A DNA stretch of 64,000 nucleotides from the NCBI GenBank assembly GCA_001931875.2, contig MSJH02000698.1:62001-126000 (forward strand), written 5' to 3'. Shown one piece after another: positions 1 to 12,441 of the stretch. This DNA comes from Byssochlamys sp. IMV 00236. Taxonomy: Eukaryota > Ascomycota > Eurotiomycetes > Eurotiales > Thermoascaceae. The notes under the pieces were generated by a model. It saw only the letters and a list, made by a program, of their open reading frames with translations. It searched no databases and was not told the DNA's origin. The position numbers and the translations under genes are program-made. The stretch's first letter is position 1; each line of letters starts with the position of its first letter.

Positions 1-3000
1 GAAAGAAGTCTTTTAAATAAATATTTAATAATTCTATTATCTAAGATAAAAAATAATAAACTTAATTATTAAACTTTATAAAAAGGTTTAATTTTTAAAA
101 AATAAGAGATTAAAAGATAAGAAGTATAAGATATATAAGGCAGAAAAAATCTTAGACTTTAAGAAGAGTTAATCTTAGCTAAAATCCTTAACTTTAGTTA
201 TTTTTAATAACTAAGTCTTATATAAGATTATTTACCTTTTAAAAAATATTACTAATAAGAATTTATCCTAATAATATATAGATAATAATATTAATTTATA
301 TATAATTAATAAAAACTATTACTTTAAAGGATTATTAATTTAGATTTAATAGAGATATATTTATATAGGCAGAGAGATCTTATATTTAAAATATATAAAA
401 ATAGCTATTTTAAGAGATAAGAATAAGAAGATATTAGACCTAAAAAATATATTATTTATATTAAATTTTAAGGCAAATCTCTTATTAATTAAAATATTCT
501 GCTAATAATTAAATATATATAAATGCTTTAATAAAAGAATAATATCTATATTAAATAAATTAGATAAGATTATAATTTAAGGTATTATTAAATATAGAGT
601 TTATATTATTAAGAGAGTCTTTTTAGACTAAATACTTAAGTTATAATATATACTTAATATATTACTCTTTATTAAAGATACTCTTAATACTATAGTTATA
701 GATTAAGAAGAAAGATTTTATTAAAATAAAATTAAGAAGAAGTATTAATTATAGTATAAGAGAATTAGCTATCTTAAACTTAAAAAGGTTAAAAACTTAT
801 ATAATTTAACTATATTAAAGAAGCCTATTAAAGTAATAATAGATTATTAGTATATAATATATATTATAGCTAATATTAGAAATAAGAAAGGGATTATTAG
901 TATATAAAAGGCTAATATTTTTAAACTTATCTATATAAATATATATAGTTAAATATTAAAGTCTAAGAATAAATATATTTATTTTTTAATAGTTATAGAT
1001 AACTTCTTAAGAAAAATATAAATATTTCTAATAAAAGCTAAATCTAATACTGCCCCTATCTTAAATAAATAAAAAAAGAAGGTTAAAATAGTAATAAGTC
1101 TTAAAATTCTTAATATATAATTAAATAATATACTAGAACTTAAGAATCTTTTTAAGACCTAAAGAAAATAATTTAATATTTATTATAAACTAATAGTTTT
1201 ATATATATTAATATAGAATAAAGCTATAAAATAAGTATATTAGATTATTAAGAAAGGAATAAGAGCTATACTTAAAGATTTAAATCTTCTAGTTAAATTA
1301 TAGGTAAAAGTAGCTTAAACTAATATATATATTAAAAATAGAGTATTAAATAGACTAATAATTAATAGGATTTAAATATCTTTAAAGAAAGCCTTTATTA
1401 AAGTTAAGCTATTAATTAACTATTTAAAAATATAGAGATATTAAATAATATTATATATAAACCTAGAATTTCTACTATAAAATATATAAAGGGATAAATT
1501 AATAAATTAAGGCAGAATCTATATTTTTATAAAATATATTAAGAGAATAAATAAATAATAAAAAGTTTAAGCTCTAGATATAAGAAAGACTATTAAAACC
1601 TATTAGGTTAAATTCTTTAAAAATAAACTAGGAGAAGACTTAGACCTTAAAATTCTCTAAAAATTATTATTAAATATAATATTAATAAAGAATTTAAAAA
1701 AATAACTAGTAACTTAGCCTATTATTATAAGTATATATATATTCTTAAATAAAAAAAATAATATTAATAATTAGAAGAAGAGCTATAAGGAAATTCTAGT
1801 TTTTCCTTAAAAGAAAAAAGAAGTTTTTTATTAAAAAAAAATTAAGATATTTTATTATAGTAAAATTATAGAATAAGAAAAAATATCTAATTATTCTTAT
1901 TTTAATAACTTAAATAATTATTAAAATTTATAAATAAATCTCCTATTCTTATTAAGTAAATAAATTATATCTTATATAAAGATCCCCTATATAATAAAGT
2001 ATAAGAGAGAGAAAATTAAGTTACTAGATAATAAATAAGATATTAAGAAATTATATTAAGTAATACTTATATTAAATCTCTTACTTCTAGGTATTAATAT
2101 AGATTAAGAGAAGTATATAAAATAAATATTAAATACTATAATAATAATATATATAATAAAGAAATATATTTTAATCTTAAACTTATATTATACTATAATT
2201 AATAACCTTATTTAAAGTAAATTATAGTAAAGTGCATTTAAAATTAAAATAAATATACTCTAAGTAAATAAAACTTTTAAAGTAATTATATTATTATTAA
2301 GAGCTAATATTATAATTAGCTATTAGATTTTAATTATAAAGTATAATCTATCTTTAAAAGCTTAAGATATACTTTATTACTTAAGGATTTACTTAGAAAT
2401 ATAATATTAATTTTAAATATATTTATACTTCTATCTTATAATATAATATATTATAAGTATTTCTAGTTATTATTATAATAGAGAATTATAAATATTATAT
2501 TATAAATATTAATAATACCTTTATAAAGTTAATATTAAAGGAGAAAATCTATATAATATCTCTATTAAGAATAGATATATTATTAAGAATAGTATTAAAG
2601 ATTTTTTAATCTTTATATAATCTAAAGTAAGCTATAAGAGATTAGAATTAAACCTATATAAAAATATTTTAAAAAATAGGTTTTATATAGATTAATATTA
2701 ATCTATGCTTATTATAATACTTAAAGAAAAAGATCTTATTCTTAATATATATTAATAATATTTTAATTAGTATAAAGTAAATAAAGAATATTTATTAGTT
2801 TAAATAAGAGTTTAAATTAATATATAAGATAAAGGACTTAAAAGAAATAAAAAAGATCTTTAATATTTAAATTATTTAAAATAAGAAAGACTAAATATTA
2901 ATAATAGACTAATCTTATTATATTAAAAAACTCTTATTATAATATAAAATAAGTAAAAAAAAATATATTTAATTAATATCTTATTAAATAGATATAACTC

Positions 3001-4000
3001 TTTAAAATTATTTAGCCCTTAAGATAAAAAAATAAACTAAAGAAAATATTAAAGAATTATTAATAGCTTAATCTATTTAATAATCTTAATAAGATTAGAT
3101 ATTATATTTATAATAAGCAGATTAAGTTAATATTTATTAGATCTATTTAAAAAGTATTTTAAGATATTAAAATTTTTTATAAAATACTTATAATTAATTA
3201 TATATCTTAATCTTAAGTTTAATATAAACTAAGACTAGTAACTTATTAAATATTTAGACTTAGATTATATAATAAATAAGACTAATTAAATATTAATTTT
3301 AGAGAATATTTTTACTTTAGCTAATAATTTAATAAGCTAATTAAATAGGAAATAAAAGTCTATTATAACTTTAACTATAGAGGCTAAATATATAGCTATA
3401 TATTAAGCTATAAAATAATTTTAATAATTAGCCTTTCTTTTAAGAGATATAAGATATAAATATTATATTAGTTTAAATAAATTTAAATTAATAATAAGAG
3501 AAAAATAAGCTTTTATTATTAGTTCTCTAGTTAAAGTCTATAGAGATAATTAAATATTATTATTACTAATTAGAGATACTTATATTTATAAGAGATTAAA
3601 GCATATTAATATTATATATTACTATATATATAACCTATATTAAAGAAATAAAATTAGTATTAAATTTATTAGAATATAGAATATAATAATAGATAATTTT
3701 ATTAAACTATTACTAAAGGTAAACTTCTTAAGATTCTTAAGTTAATTAGGATTAATTAATCTAGTAAGTCTAGACTAAAGAGAAGTATTATAAAATAGTA
3801 ATTAAGACTAGTAAGTTTTAGTATAATAAAGATTTCTCTTTAAAAAAATCTTTAAGAATAATTTTATTTTAGTAAAATTAAGTAGCTTAAAAAAATTATT
3901 TCTTAAGCTTTATATATAAAATCTATTATCTTAAGTAAGAATATATATATATATATTTTATATCTACTATATATACTAATATTCTTTTTCTCTAAGTATT
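1..4000 (+). mobile_element. RIP-degraded Ty1/copia retrotransposon relic
   Basis: This extremely AT-rich stretch has no usable ORF, but conceptual + strand translation still shows copia pol landmarks in the correct order. Near 925-1030 there is an integrase core resembling IDICGP...KYFLTVIDDFSRK, with D changed to N. Near 2740-2770 IYINNILI stands in for the reverse transcriptase YVDDIL box. Near 3331-3420 a copia RNase H signature remains (RKQKS followed by LTIEAKYIAIYQAIKQ, with CAA read as the stop TAA). D-to-N changes and Gln-to-stop changes are what C-to-T mutation on both strands produces, the hallmark of RIP. After RNase H, a purine run and TATTA near 3780-3790 could be the decayed polypurine tract and 3' LTR start (RIPed TGTTG), but I could not pair two LTRs. 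The left edge lies at or beyond the window start and the right edge is approximate. The element is dead. Confidence 0.85.
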
Positions 4001-4421
4001 ATTAGCTCTTTAAGCTATTAAATTAATCTAGGGAATTTTATTTAAACTTATTCTTTTTAACTATATATATATTAAATATATTATCTTATTTTATAAGAAT
4101 AATATAATTTATAAAATATTATATATTATATATAATTTTATTAAGAAAAGTTTAATTAAAAAAATTAAGTTTTATTTATTTTAAGCTATTTATATTATAA
4201 TTTTTTTTTAAACTAATTAACTTTTAATTAATTTTATTTAATAAATTTATATATAAAGTTATTTTATTATTAAATATAGAAAAAATATAAGATAAAATCT
4301 TTAATTTTTATATATAAAATTTATTTTAAAATTCTTATATTTATATAATAATTAAGAGTTAAAAAATATATATATAATTATACTTTTTTAATAATTAACT
4401 TTAAACTTATTTAATATAATA

Positions 4422-4482
4422 TAGTAAAACCTATATATAATAAACCCGCTTATAATAAATTCCTCTATATAATAAATTTAAT
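4422..4482 (+). repeat. Left terminal inverted repeat of the pogo-type element
   Basis: Begins TAGTAAAACCTATATATAATA immediately after the TA target site and continues with further runs of TATAATAAA. The matching inverted copy is at 6189-6249. The leading C of the ancestral CAGTAAAACC has become T, consistent with RIP. The inner limit is approximate. Confidence 0.8.
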
Positions 4483-6188
4483 ACTGTATTAAATTTAAAT
4501 TTCTATATAAAATTTATTATCTCTTCTTATTATAAAGTTTATTAAATTTTACTATCTTTCTTTATATAATTTATTATATAAAGGGGTAAAGCTCTTTTAT
4601 AAAATATCTTATTAATTAGTAATTTTACTATAGTAAAAGATAGCCTTTTAAGCTTATAAAATATTAAATCCTTATCTTTCTAATAAAGCTCTTTATAATT
4701 AATTTAAGGCTAAATTTTAATAAAAGATTATATTATCTTTTATATCTAAAATCTTTTTCTTATATTATAAATATCTTAATAAGCTCTCTTAATATTATTT
4801 AAGTATAAAGTAAATTTATTATAAATACTAGCTAGAATTTAAGAAAGCCTTATATTAATAAATAATCTTAATAGAAGATAAAATTATAATCTCTTAAGCT
4901 CTTATTTAAGAATAAATTAAAGTCTTTTAAAATAAAATTCTAGCTTATAAAGATATAGAAATATTTATTTTTAATAATAGCTAGTTATAGAGATTTTAAA
5001 ATTATTATAATATTAAGTCTTATATATAATATAGTAAAGATAATAATATTATTAATAAGACTACTAACTAGATAATTTAAATTTAAAATATACTATCTTT
5101 CTTTACTTTAAAGAATATCTTTAACTATAATAAATCTAAGCTCTTTTAAAAATATATCTCTAATTAAAATCTCTCTATATATTAGCTTTCTAGGCGAAAG
5201 AAAAAAATATATATATTTTAATTTATTTCTACTATAATATAGATAGTTTTAAAAAGCTTTTTTTATAATTTATTAAAAAGATAAAATAGCCTTATACTTT
5301 TTAGGCTATTTATATTAATTTATATAATTTAAATACTATTTAAAGGTTTAATAAGAAAGTATAAATAATAGAAATAATTATAAAAGAATAGCTTTATTAA
5401 TTTAACTTTAAAATAATAAGCTAATAAGTTATACTTTTTATAAATAATTTCTCTACTTATAAAATAGCTATTTAAGCTATTAAGACTTCTTTATATTCTC
5501 TATAAAATACTTTAATTATCTAATTACTTTTAAATTCTATAAGTTAATATTAGCTATTTAACTAGAGAATTATTAATATATAGAAAGTCCTATAGTAATA
5601 ATAATAGGTTTATTATATATTTTATAAATATAAAAATAGTAAAGATTCTATATTAATTATAAATATTCTTAAAGTAATCTATTAAAGTATTTAACTCTAA
5701 GATAAAGATTTAGCTTCTTCTATTATTATAAACTATTTTAAAAAGGCCTTTTTAATATTATATATTAAAGCTATCTTATTATTTATTATAAAGCTAAATA
5801 TAAAATTTTAATAACTTTAATAGATATTAAATATTTAAGATCTTATAAATATTAAGAACTTCCTTAATTTAGCAGATAAAGTAATTATTAATAAACTAGA
5901 TAATTTAATAAATTATATAATAGCTTAGTTTAAACTAGTTCTTAAAAAGGATTTTAATAAAAAAATAGCTAAAGAAATATAATAGCCTATACTGCTATTA
6001 AAAGTATTTAAAGCTCTTTAATTATTTTATCTATATAAAGAATAGTAAAAAAACAGTAATAAGGTATTAATTAGGCATCTTATATATTATAAGAGAGTAT
6101 TAAATATTAGAATAATTAAAAATTAGCATTAGTAGAATATTTAAGCTTACTTTACTATATAAAAATATATATATTTCTATATAATTAA

Positions 6189-6249
6189 TCCTCTATATAA
6201 TAATTTAAATAGCGCGGATAAAATAATTTATTATATCTAGGTTTTACTG
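6189..6249 (-). repeat. Right terminal inverted repeat of the pogo-type element
   Basis: The reverse complement begins CAGTAAAACCTAGATATAATA, followed inward by a segment related to the left repeat (CTATTTAAATTATTATATAGAGG). A TA dinucleotide follows at 6250-6251. The inner limit is approximate. Confidence 0.8.
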
Positions 6250-6537
6250 TAATACTTTAAGAAGGGTTCTATTTAATTTGTCGTAATTAGTAAGGCTAGA
6301 AAACACCTAGATTTTTAGTGGGGCGAGAAAAAGTGTCGAAAACTTTTGAATGCGACTGTAGTCAGCTGCAAGGCGGCCAAGAGCGGCAGAAGCAAGGCGG
6401 CGATCAGATACTATGATGCTCGGTTTCTATTATGCATCCCCATTACCAGAGCGCCAACCTCAAAAGCCGACAAATATACTGTCAAATGTCAGAACACATT
6501 TAATACACACCAATCGCGCTGCACTATAGCGCTCGCT

Positions 6538-8463
6538 ATGGAAACGTTGTTCACTCGCCTGCCGGATGAGATATTGCATACAATTCTCTGCTACAGCCCT
6601 CCATCTGCGGCTGCTGCTCTCGAACGCACCGCTCGCAGGTTCAGGAGCATTGCAAACGAACCTCTGCTATGGCGATATTACTGTTTGACTCACTTCAGCT
6701 TCTGGGAACATCGGCATGATTTTAAGAATAAACTAGCGGACCCTGTCTCTTCTGTGGATTGGAAGGGGCTGTACGCCAGCAGATGTCTAACTGACTCTAC
6801 TGTTTCTAGCGCCCTAGAAAGCATCCTCACAAGCCAAACAGGGCGACTAGAAAAGTTTCGCGTCATCATTAGCTTTGGATACGATGCTAAGGACACACTG
6901 ATACGGAACGCGCTTACAGGGCCTGAAAGAGAGGATCATTTGGCACGAAGGTTCGCTCTCCGTTCTATCTTTCTGTATCGCTAACAATCCTTTGACACGG
7001 CAACTTATTGGCACGAAAAGATATTATAGCCACGCTGTTCTGACTAGCTTACATCGGCATATCGCTATTCGGGAGTGGATCAAACTGAGGCAAGGGGAAT
7101 CTATACCCCTCGAGCGCGCACTTGGAGCTTTCGACCTTTTCGTCCCAGAGAGTAATGTTGGAGACTTATTTGATGTATGTCAAGAGCTGCATAGGCCGAT
7201 TTATTGGCGTATGAAACTGACTTGTCCGCATAGGTCACCAACACGCTTGATAGGATCATAGCTGATCTCACGCATGAGGAGCCCGACATTCGAGCCTCGA
7301 CGCCGCGTTCTCGGGCTCTAGCTATCGCATCATATCTGAGAAGGAGAAAGCTTACGGGGATTGAAGAAGACCGCGATTATCACAGTCTCGAACATAACTT
7401 TTTAGGGATAGCATTGGCTGACCCGGGCCATAATTCACTACCCTTAATATCTGCTGCTATCTACTGCTATGTTGCACAGGGCCTGGGCCTGAATGCCCGT
7501 CCCTGTGGGTTTCCTTTCCACGTTCATGTCATTATCATCCCACCACGTGGCCTGGACATGGATGGACGCATACTTGCTGACGGCGCTCAGGGAGAGCCCA
7601 TGTACATGGACCCGTTCCGGTCCACTGGAGAAACACCAGTATCCAGTCTGCGTAGTCAACTCAACTTCCTGGGGGCTTCAAATATTGAGCAGTCGGTCTT
7701 CCTTGGGGAATCGGAGACATCCGAGATTGTGCTGCGCTGCGGAAAGAATATCCTGCGCTCCATCCAACACATGTCCTTACAACCAGCTTTGGCTATACCG
7801 TCCATCGATATCGGGAGCGCAAAATATGCTGGCTTATGGTCTTCCATGATCTTTGCGGGCCCATCAAGACCAATAGAACTTCGACAGCACCTACCTTGGC
7901 TTATGGAGTTGTTCGCTACGGATTTCCCTTCAGACCTCTACTTGATCGAAGAATGCCTGGTACCTCTCTTCCAGGGACTTCCAGAATATGAACATCTTCG
8001 GGAGAGTTTGCATGTAATGAAGGCTGTCGACGAAATACCCAGGCAAATACGGCGGCGTACTTCTGCACACCAGAATGTCAAATATCGCGTAGGCCAGGTG
8101 TTTCGCCATCGTCGCTATGATTACACAGCTATCATAACAGGCTGGGATGCCGAATGTGGTGCAGGGGAGCAGTGGATGAGGCAAATGGGCATTGATGATC
8201 TGCAAGCTGGTCGACATCAGAGTTTCTACCATGTTCTGTATGCTCATATCCTGAACTTCTCTATTGGAACAGATACTAACAGAACTAGTGTTGAGGATAG
8301 GAGCAGTCGATATGTCGCCGAAGAAAATATTGAGATTATAAAACCTGATATTTCCGAGCTACCTCCTGTTTTCTCGACTATTGCTGGTAAGCATTTTAAG
8401 AGATGGGATGAACATAGCCGGACGTATATAAGTAACATTAGAGATGAATATCCCGACGATTGA
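6538..8463 (+). CDS. F-box protein with transglutaminase-like and YccV-like domains (FBXO21 type)
   Basis: Exons 6538-6950, 7021-7174 and 7234-8463 (GT-AG introns of 70 and 59 bp) give about 598 aa. The start at 6538 is preferred because the F-box begins at once (LPDEILHTIL, residues 8-17); an in-frame upstream ATG at 6346 would add an unlikely extension. Residues 7-50 are the F-box, expected to bind Skp1 in an SCF ubiquitin ligase. About 140-330 resembles the SirB1/transglutaminase-like region (ALGAFDLFV, then NARPCGFPFHVHVIII). About 471-560 resembles the hemimethylated-DNA-binding YccV/HspQ fold (KYRVGQVFRHRRYDYTAIITGW). This order is that of FBXO21, whose fungal role I cannot state. The gene converges on UTP17 with a gap of about 190 bp and starts about 290 bp from RIPed transposon DNA, but its own codons look intact. 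Confidence 0.88.
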
Positions 8464-8654
8464 TGTGTTTACTTTGGATCTGTATATATATAAAGATAAG
8501 AAAAAGATATTTATGATTTATATTATATCCATTTGGGTGTAGTATAATGATATACAAATGGAGAAGAGTATACATTGGTTTTGTGGCAATTGTAATCTTC
8601 TTGAGATACGCCTATGAAATGGTGTACTTCATGTACAAACTATTCTCAGTAACA

Positions 8655-11624
8655 CTATTTACTGACAAAGGCGCCAACAACATCTCTGAAAAGGACGCTG
8701 ACAGGAGACAACAAGTAAGGAGGTGCAGAACCGAAGATATCCCCCAAATCATTAGAACCCGATCTTGCACCTTCATTGGGCAGTGAATCTGGCGCGGGAG
8801 CGTTCTTTGGTGCCTGCCAGCCAAATAGTCCATCCAGTTCTGTCTTCATATAAGACGATAGCTCGTTGGATGAGACTGCAGGTTCAGCACCCGTACTGGA
8901 ACATCCGATTCGCTGCACATATGCTGACGTATCTATAACGATGTAGTCGCCTGTCGCTGAATCAGGGAGCAATGCAAGCGGGTGGCATCGCAACACTGAT
9001 TGAAATACGGGTCTCGAAGACCGAAGATTGTATATTTCAATGTAGAATCTTGTCTTATGTCGTCGCTTGCTCGACTGGTTGGCACTAGCCGTACCAAAGC
9101 GACCTGTAATAATCGCAAAGCTGTTAGTCTTGCGATTGACAGAAAGCAGGATTGGAGATCCTAGAGTGGCTGAGTCGGCGGTTCCAGAACCGCCCAGCTC
9201 GATGGCTTTGGTCACATCATTGACAGTATCCCAGACCGACAGTGACTGTTCTGAGGCAACAATAAGGTGCTGTCCTAGAAATCTAACACCACATGGATTG
9301 CCGGAGAACAATCCTTCTCGGCTCTGGCGTATTTCACATACATCAGCATCGATCAAGTGAACAGAGCCGGTGCTGACGGATGACTGCGACGGTAAGCAAA
9401 CAGCGAGAACCGAACCATCTTCTGAAAAGCCCATAGAAGCTACTTGGAAGGAGAGGCTGCCATCTGTCCTACTCTTCAAATTCACAGAGCGTCGGCATCT
9501 CCATGTCTCCTGTGGCTGAGCGGCATCTGTCCGTGGCTTTATGTGACTTTGATGCCTCGGCACTGCATCCCAAAATCGTAGAATGCCATCAGCGCCCAGA
9601 GTCACAAACTCATGGGCATTGGGCCGTGATGCTAAGCTAAGGACCGACATCGCGCCCCCTTGTAATCGGCTATGGGGCTCGTTGATGCGAGTGACCAATT
9701 CCCACAGCTTAGTTGAATCATTCCACATCCAGAACTTCAAAAATGTCTCCCTAGAATAGCCAACGCTTGGCCCCTTACCCTCATGGCAAGGATCGAATGC
9801 CGTGGCATCTTGGGGAGATGGCAGCCAGTCGTCCACGGTAGCCAACCATTGCCCATCATGGGTGATTTCCACAAATTTGACGTCAGGGGGTGAGATCTTT
9901 GTGCCTTCTGGTCCCGTGTTCAGCACAGTAACATTAGTGCGAGCGAGAGCTTGTCGGGAGAGATGAGAGCCGGTGCGGATATCCACTGTCTGCAAAAAAC
10001 ACAAGTCGGTTGTCTTGTCCTTTCCCTCACCAGCAGTTTGAGAAGCAGGGACAGCAACAAGAAGATGGTCAGGATTTCGTGGGTGGAGGACGGCAGGAAT
10101 CGCATCGAGGATCCGTGTTGAACTGCCGGCAGACTTCGCGGGGTTCGTTGTCTGGGCTGTCCTCGAAGACGGAAGCTGCAGACCAATTATAGCAGAAGAT
10201 GGCTGTAACTCTGTGGCTGACAAGACAATGACGGTATTATCAGCCAGTTTAACTGCGTACGAATTTCCGGTCGGAGAGATGATAATGTTAGAGATGGGAG
10301 CGGACAGATGTGGCAGGAACTGTTTTCGGCCAGTATCCAATTGCCAGAGGACCATGACAGACTCTGAGCCTCCAGAGATGAGGTAGTTTCCTGCATATAT
10401 GGTTAGCACAGTGTAACCAAATTCCAGAGACGACTATCGAGCATACCATCTCGAGACCAGCGGACAGCAGTAACTGCGCCTCTATGCCAATGTAATTTTC
10501 TGAAGACCAAAGAGCGGACCTCGCTTTCTTGCGCATTTTCTCTCTGAGAGAGAGAGTTCACGATGTCATGATAGATCAAAATGGATCCGGAAGAGTCACC
10601 CAGCACAAGATCTACTGCAGGCGAAGCTTGTCTAGCCTTTGACAACACAATCTTCGATCCTTCTGCAGGCAAACTCTCACGGATATCGAAGCAAGTCGCA
10701 GTCACGGGCAAACTAAGCTCCCTCCAGGTGTAATGGAAGCTTTCTGGGGATGCCAGGTCCGCGGCCTTTCTACTGCCGACAAAGATATGTTGACCATCAG
10801 AGATGATGACGGCATGGCCCTGGTTAGAGAGTGTAATGTGCTTGACTGGTCTGCTCGTCTCAAGAGCCACGAAACCAGCAGGTTCCACGTCCGCATCCCC
10901 ATCCTTCAAGATATTTATTGCCAACTCCCGTCGCCCGTCCTTGCGCTGGCGCAAGGAATAGAATGCGTCGTGAACTGCTGTGCCAATATGGGTGGAACAT
11001 ATCCTGGCGCAAAAGGTCTTGCATGATGTTTCCCACGAAGAGATCTGCCTTGAAGAAGTCCAATCCCATTTTCTCACAGAGCCAGATGACGTGAAGACAT
11101 AGAGATGCTCGTCATTAGTAGGCGAGAGCTGATATCCGACAATCTTTGCTGATGCTTCTAATTGCAAAGTTCGAAATAAACGGGACGTAGAGGTAGAGAA
11201 GATGTGAATGGCTTTTTCCAAAGCTAGGAATATAAACCTATCCGGAGTCAGTCAAACGGCCCAGTTGTTGTCCCGATCTTCAATGATTATTAAACACTCA
11301 CTTCTCGTCAACGCTGAAAACTGGGTCCAGGTCGGAATAACGACCACCGACAACCTGCGACAGCGACCACGGTGTCCGAGAATTTCTGGCTGCTTTCTCA
11401 AATTCCCCCGATTGAGTAACTTCAACAGCGGTCGAGGCGCGGCCATTCGCGGAAGGATCTTCGCGAGACTCAGGGATAACAGGGCGCGAAGCACGACCAT
11501 TCTCGCGGGAGAGACGGCGCTTCTTCGATCTCTCGCGCTCCATAGGACTCAAATCCTTCTGAGAGTATTCAGACGCGCGGGACCTTTTGACGGCGTCACT
11601 TGATTGTCTCACGACCTCGGTCAT
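8655..11624 (-). CDS. utp17: WD40 U3 snoRNP component UTP17/NAN1 (WDR75 family)
   Basis: Minus-strand exons 11624-11302, 11237-10447 and 10390-8655 keep frame across GT-AG introns of 64 and 56 bp and encode about 949 aa, close to the family size. The N-terminus is basic (RSKKRRLSRENGR), a likely nuclear/nucleolar signal. It is followed by WD40-like blades such as VRKWDW, VTAVRWSRDG, ESVMVLWQLDTG and DGILRFWD, with less regular repeats in the C-terminal half, as in NAN1/WDR75. In yeast this protein belongs to the t-UTP subcomplex of the SSU processome, needed for pre-18S processing and efficient Pol I transcription. The gene is divergent from RPB10. Identification rests on blade pattern, length and N-terminal architecture; another nucleolar WD40 protein is possible but less likely. 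Confidence 0.75.
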
Positions 11625-12051
11625 GTTGCGGGCAGGGAATGAAGACCCAGAAGCGGCCTAATATAAGCAAAAGCGAAGATTCCCTTCTAGATGATAAAGA
11701 CCATCTCTCGCGATCAGTGTAGATCTGCAAAAAAGGAAGAAGATTTGGCCTGATAAACGATTCTTCCTACCCATGTCGAGGACTTTTTTTTTTCTTTTTT
11801 CGGAGAAGCGTAACCTAGACCCCCGAAGATTGGTGGGACCGGCTAGTCCATAAAAGCACTAGCGCGAAAGTCCTCTTCTAATCTTTCAAGATACGCGTGA
11901 ACCTGTCATCGAAAAAACGAAGGGAATCATTATTTCTTTAGCTGTACCACGGACCTTTCGACTCTCGACTCTCGACTCTCAGGCACCTGGTATACTCAAA
12001 CTTTGCATTGTCCTTGTTCAATAATCTTTATCAGCCGCCAGTTGAATCACA
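11625..12051. promoter_or_regulatory. Bidirectional promoter between UTP17 and RPB10
   Basis: These 427 bp separate the divergent start codons of the two genes. I see a T-rich tract at about 11786-11802, a CATCG-plus-A-run around 11900-11920, and three perfect head-to-tail copies of TCGACTC at 11958-11978, about 75 bp before the RPB10 ATG. No clear TATA box faces either gene, as is usual for fungal housekeeping promoters. Shared control of a rRNA-processing factor and a common RNA polymerase subunit is an inference from the arrangement only. Confidence 0.6.
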
Positions 12052-12441
12052 ATGATCATTCCAGTGCGCTGCTTTTCTTGTGGCAAGGTGAGTACGACTC
12101 AACCGGATCGAAGGGATCCCAGCTTATCAGGTGCGACAGGTGGTTGGTGACCTCTGGGAAAGTTACTTGCGGTTGCTCGATGAAGGCGTTCCAGATGGGT
12201 AAGCATAGCATCGATCGTGTGCTGTTTTCGGGAAACTAACGAGTCTTCAGAGACGCCATGGACCAGTTGGGCTGCAAGAGATACTGCTGTCGCCGTATGA
12301 TAATGACGCACGTTGATTTGATCGAAAAGCTTCTCAGGTACTTATGATTCCAATACTGAGAGATGTGTATGTGAACCGCAGCTTACGCCTTGCCACAGAT
12401 ATAACCCCGCTGAGAGAGACCGTGCGAAGTCGCAGCTGTAA
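12052..12441 (+). CDS. rpb10: RNA polymerases I, II and III common subunit ABC10-beta (RPB10)
   Basis: A small gene in four short exons: 12052-12087, 12140-12198, 12251-12337 and 12399-12441. The introns are 52, 52 and 61 bp, and three begin GTGAGT, GTAAGC or GTACTT. The 74 aa product starts [15 protein letters not shown] and continues through [20 protein letters not shown] and LLRYNP, matching the very conserved Rpb10 family (about 70 aa in yeast). The zinc site is CxxC near the N-terminus (Cys7, Cys10) plus the CC pair in RYCCRR. Rpb10 sits with Rpb3/Rpb11/Rpb12 in the assembly platform of all three nuclear RNA polymerases. No exon exceeds 30 codons, so a simple ORF scan misses the gene. 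The agreement of every splice junction with the family sequence makes this a very secure call. Confidence 0.96.

Larger units (their letters stand above)
4422..6249 (+). mobile_element. RIP-degraded Fot1/pogo-type (Tc1/mariner superfamily) transposon
   Basis: The unit is about 1.83 kb, a usual size for fungal Fot1/pogo elements. Its outer ends are imperfect inverted repeats: TAGTAAAACCTATATATAA on the left and, reading inward from the right, CAGTAAAACCTAGATATAA. A TA target duplication flanks them (4420-4421 and 6250-6251). Internally, near 4965-5015, the + strand translation gives N-N-S-stop-L-stop-R-F-stop-N-Y-Y-N-I, which restores to the CENP-B/pogo helix-turn-helix pattern SxxWLxRFxxxxxI once stops are read as RIPed Trp/Gln codons. 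The transposase therefore ran on the + strand. Stops occur throughout and the element cannot be autonomous. The right end lies only about 290 bp from the F-box gene start. Confidence 0.85.
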
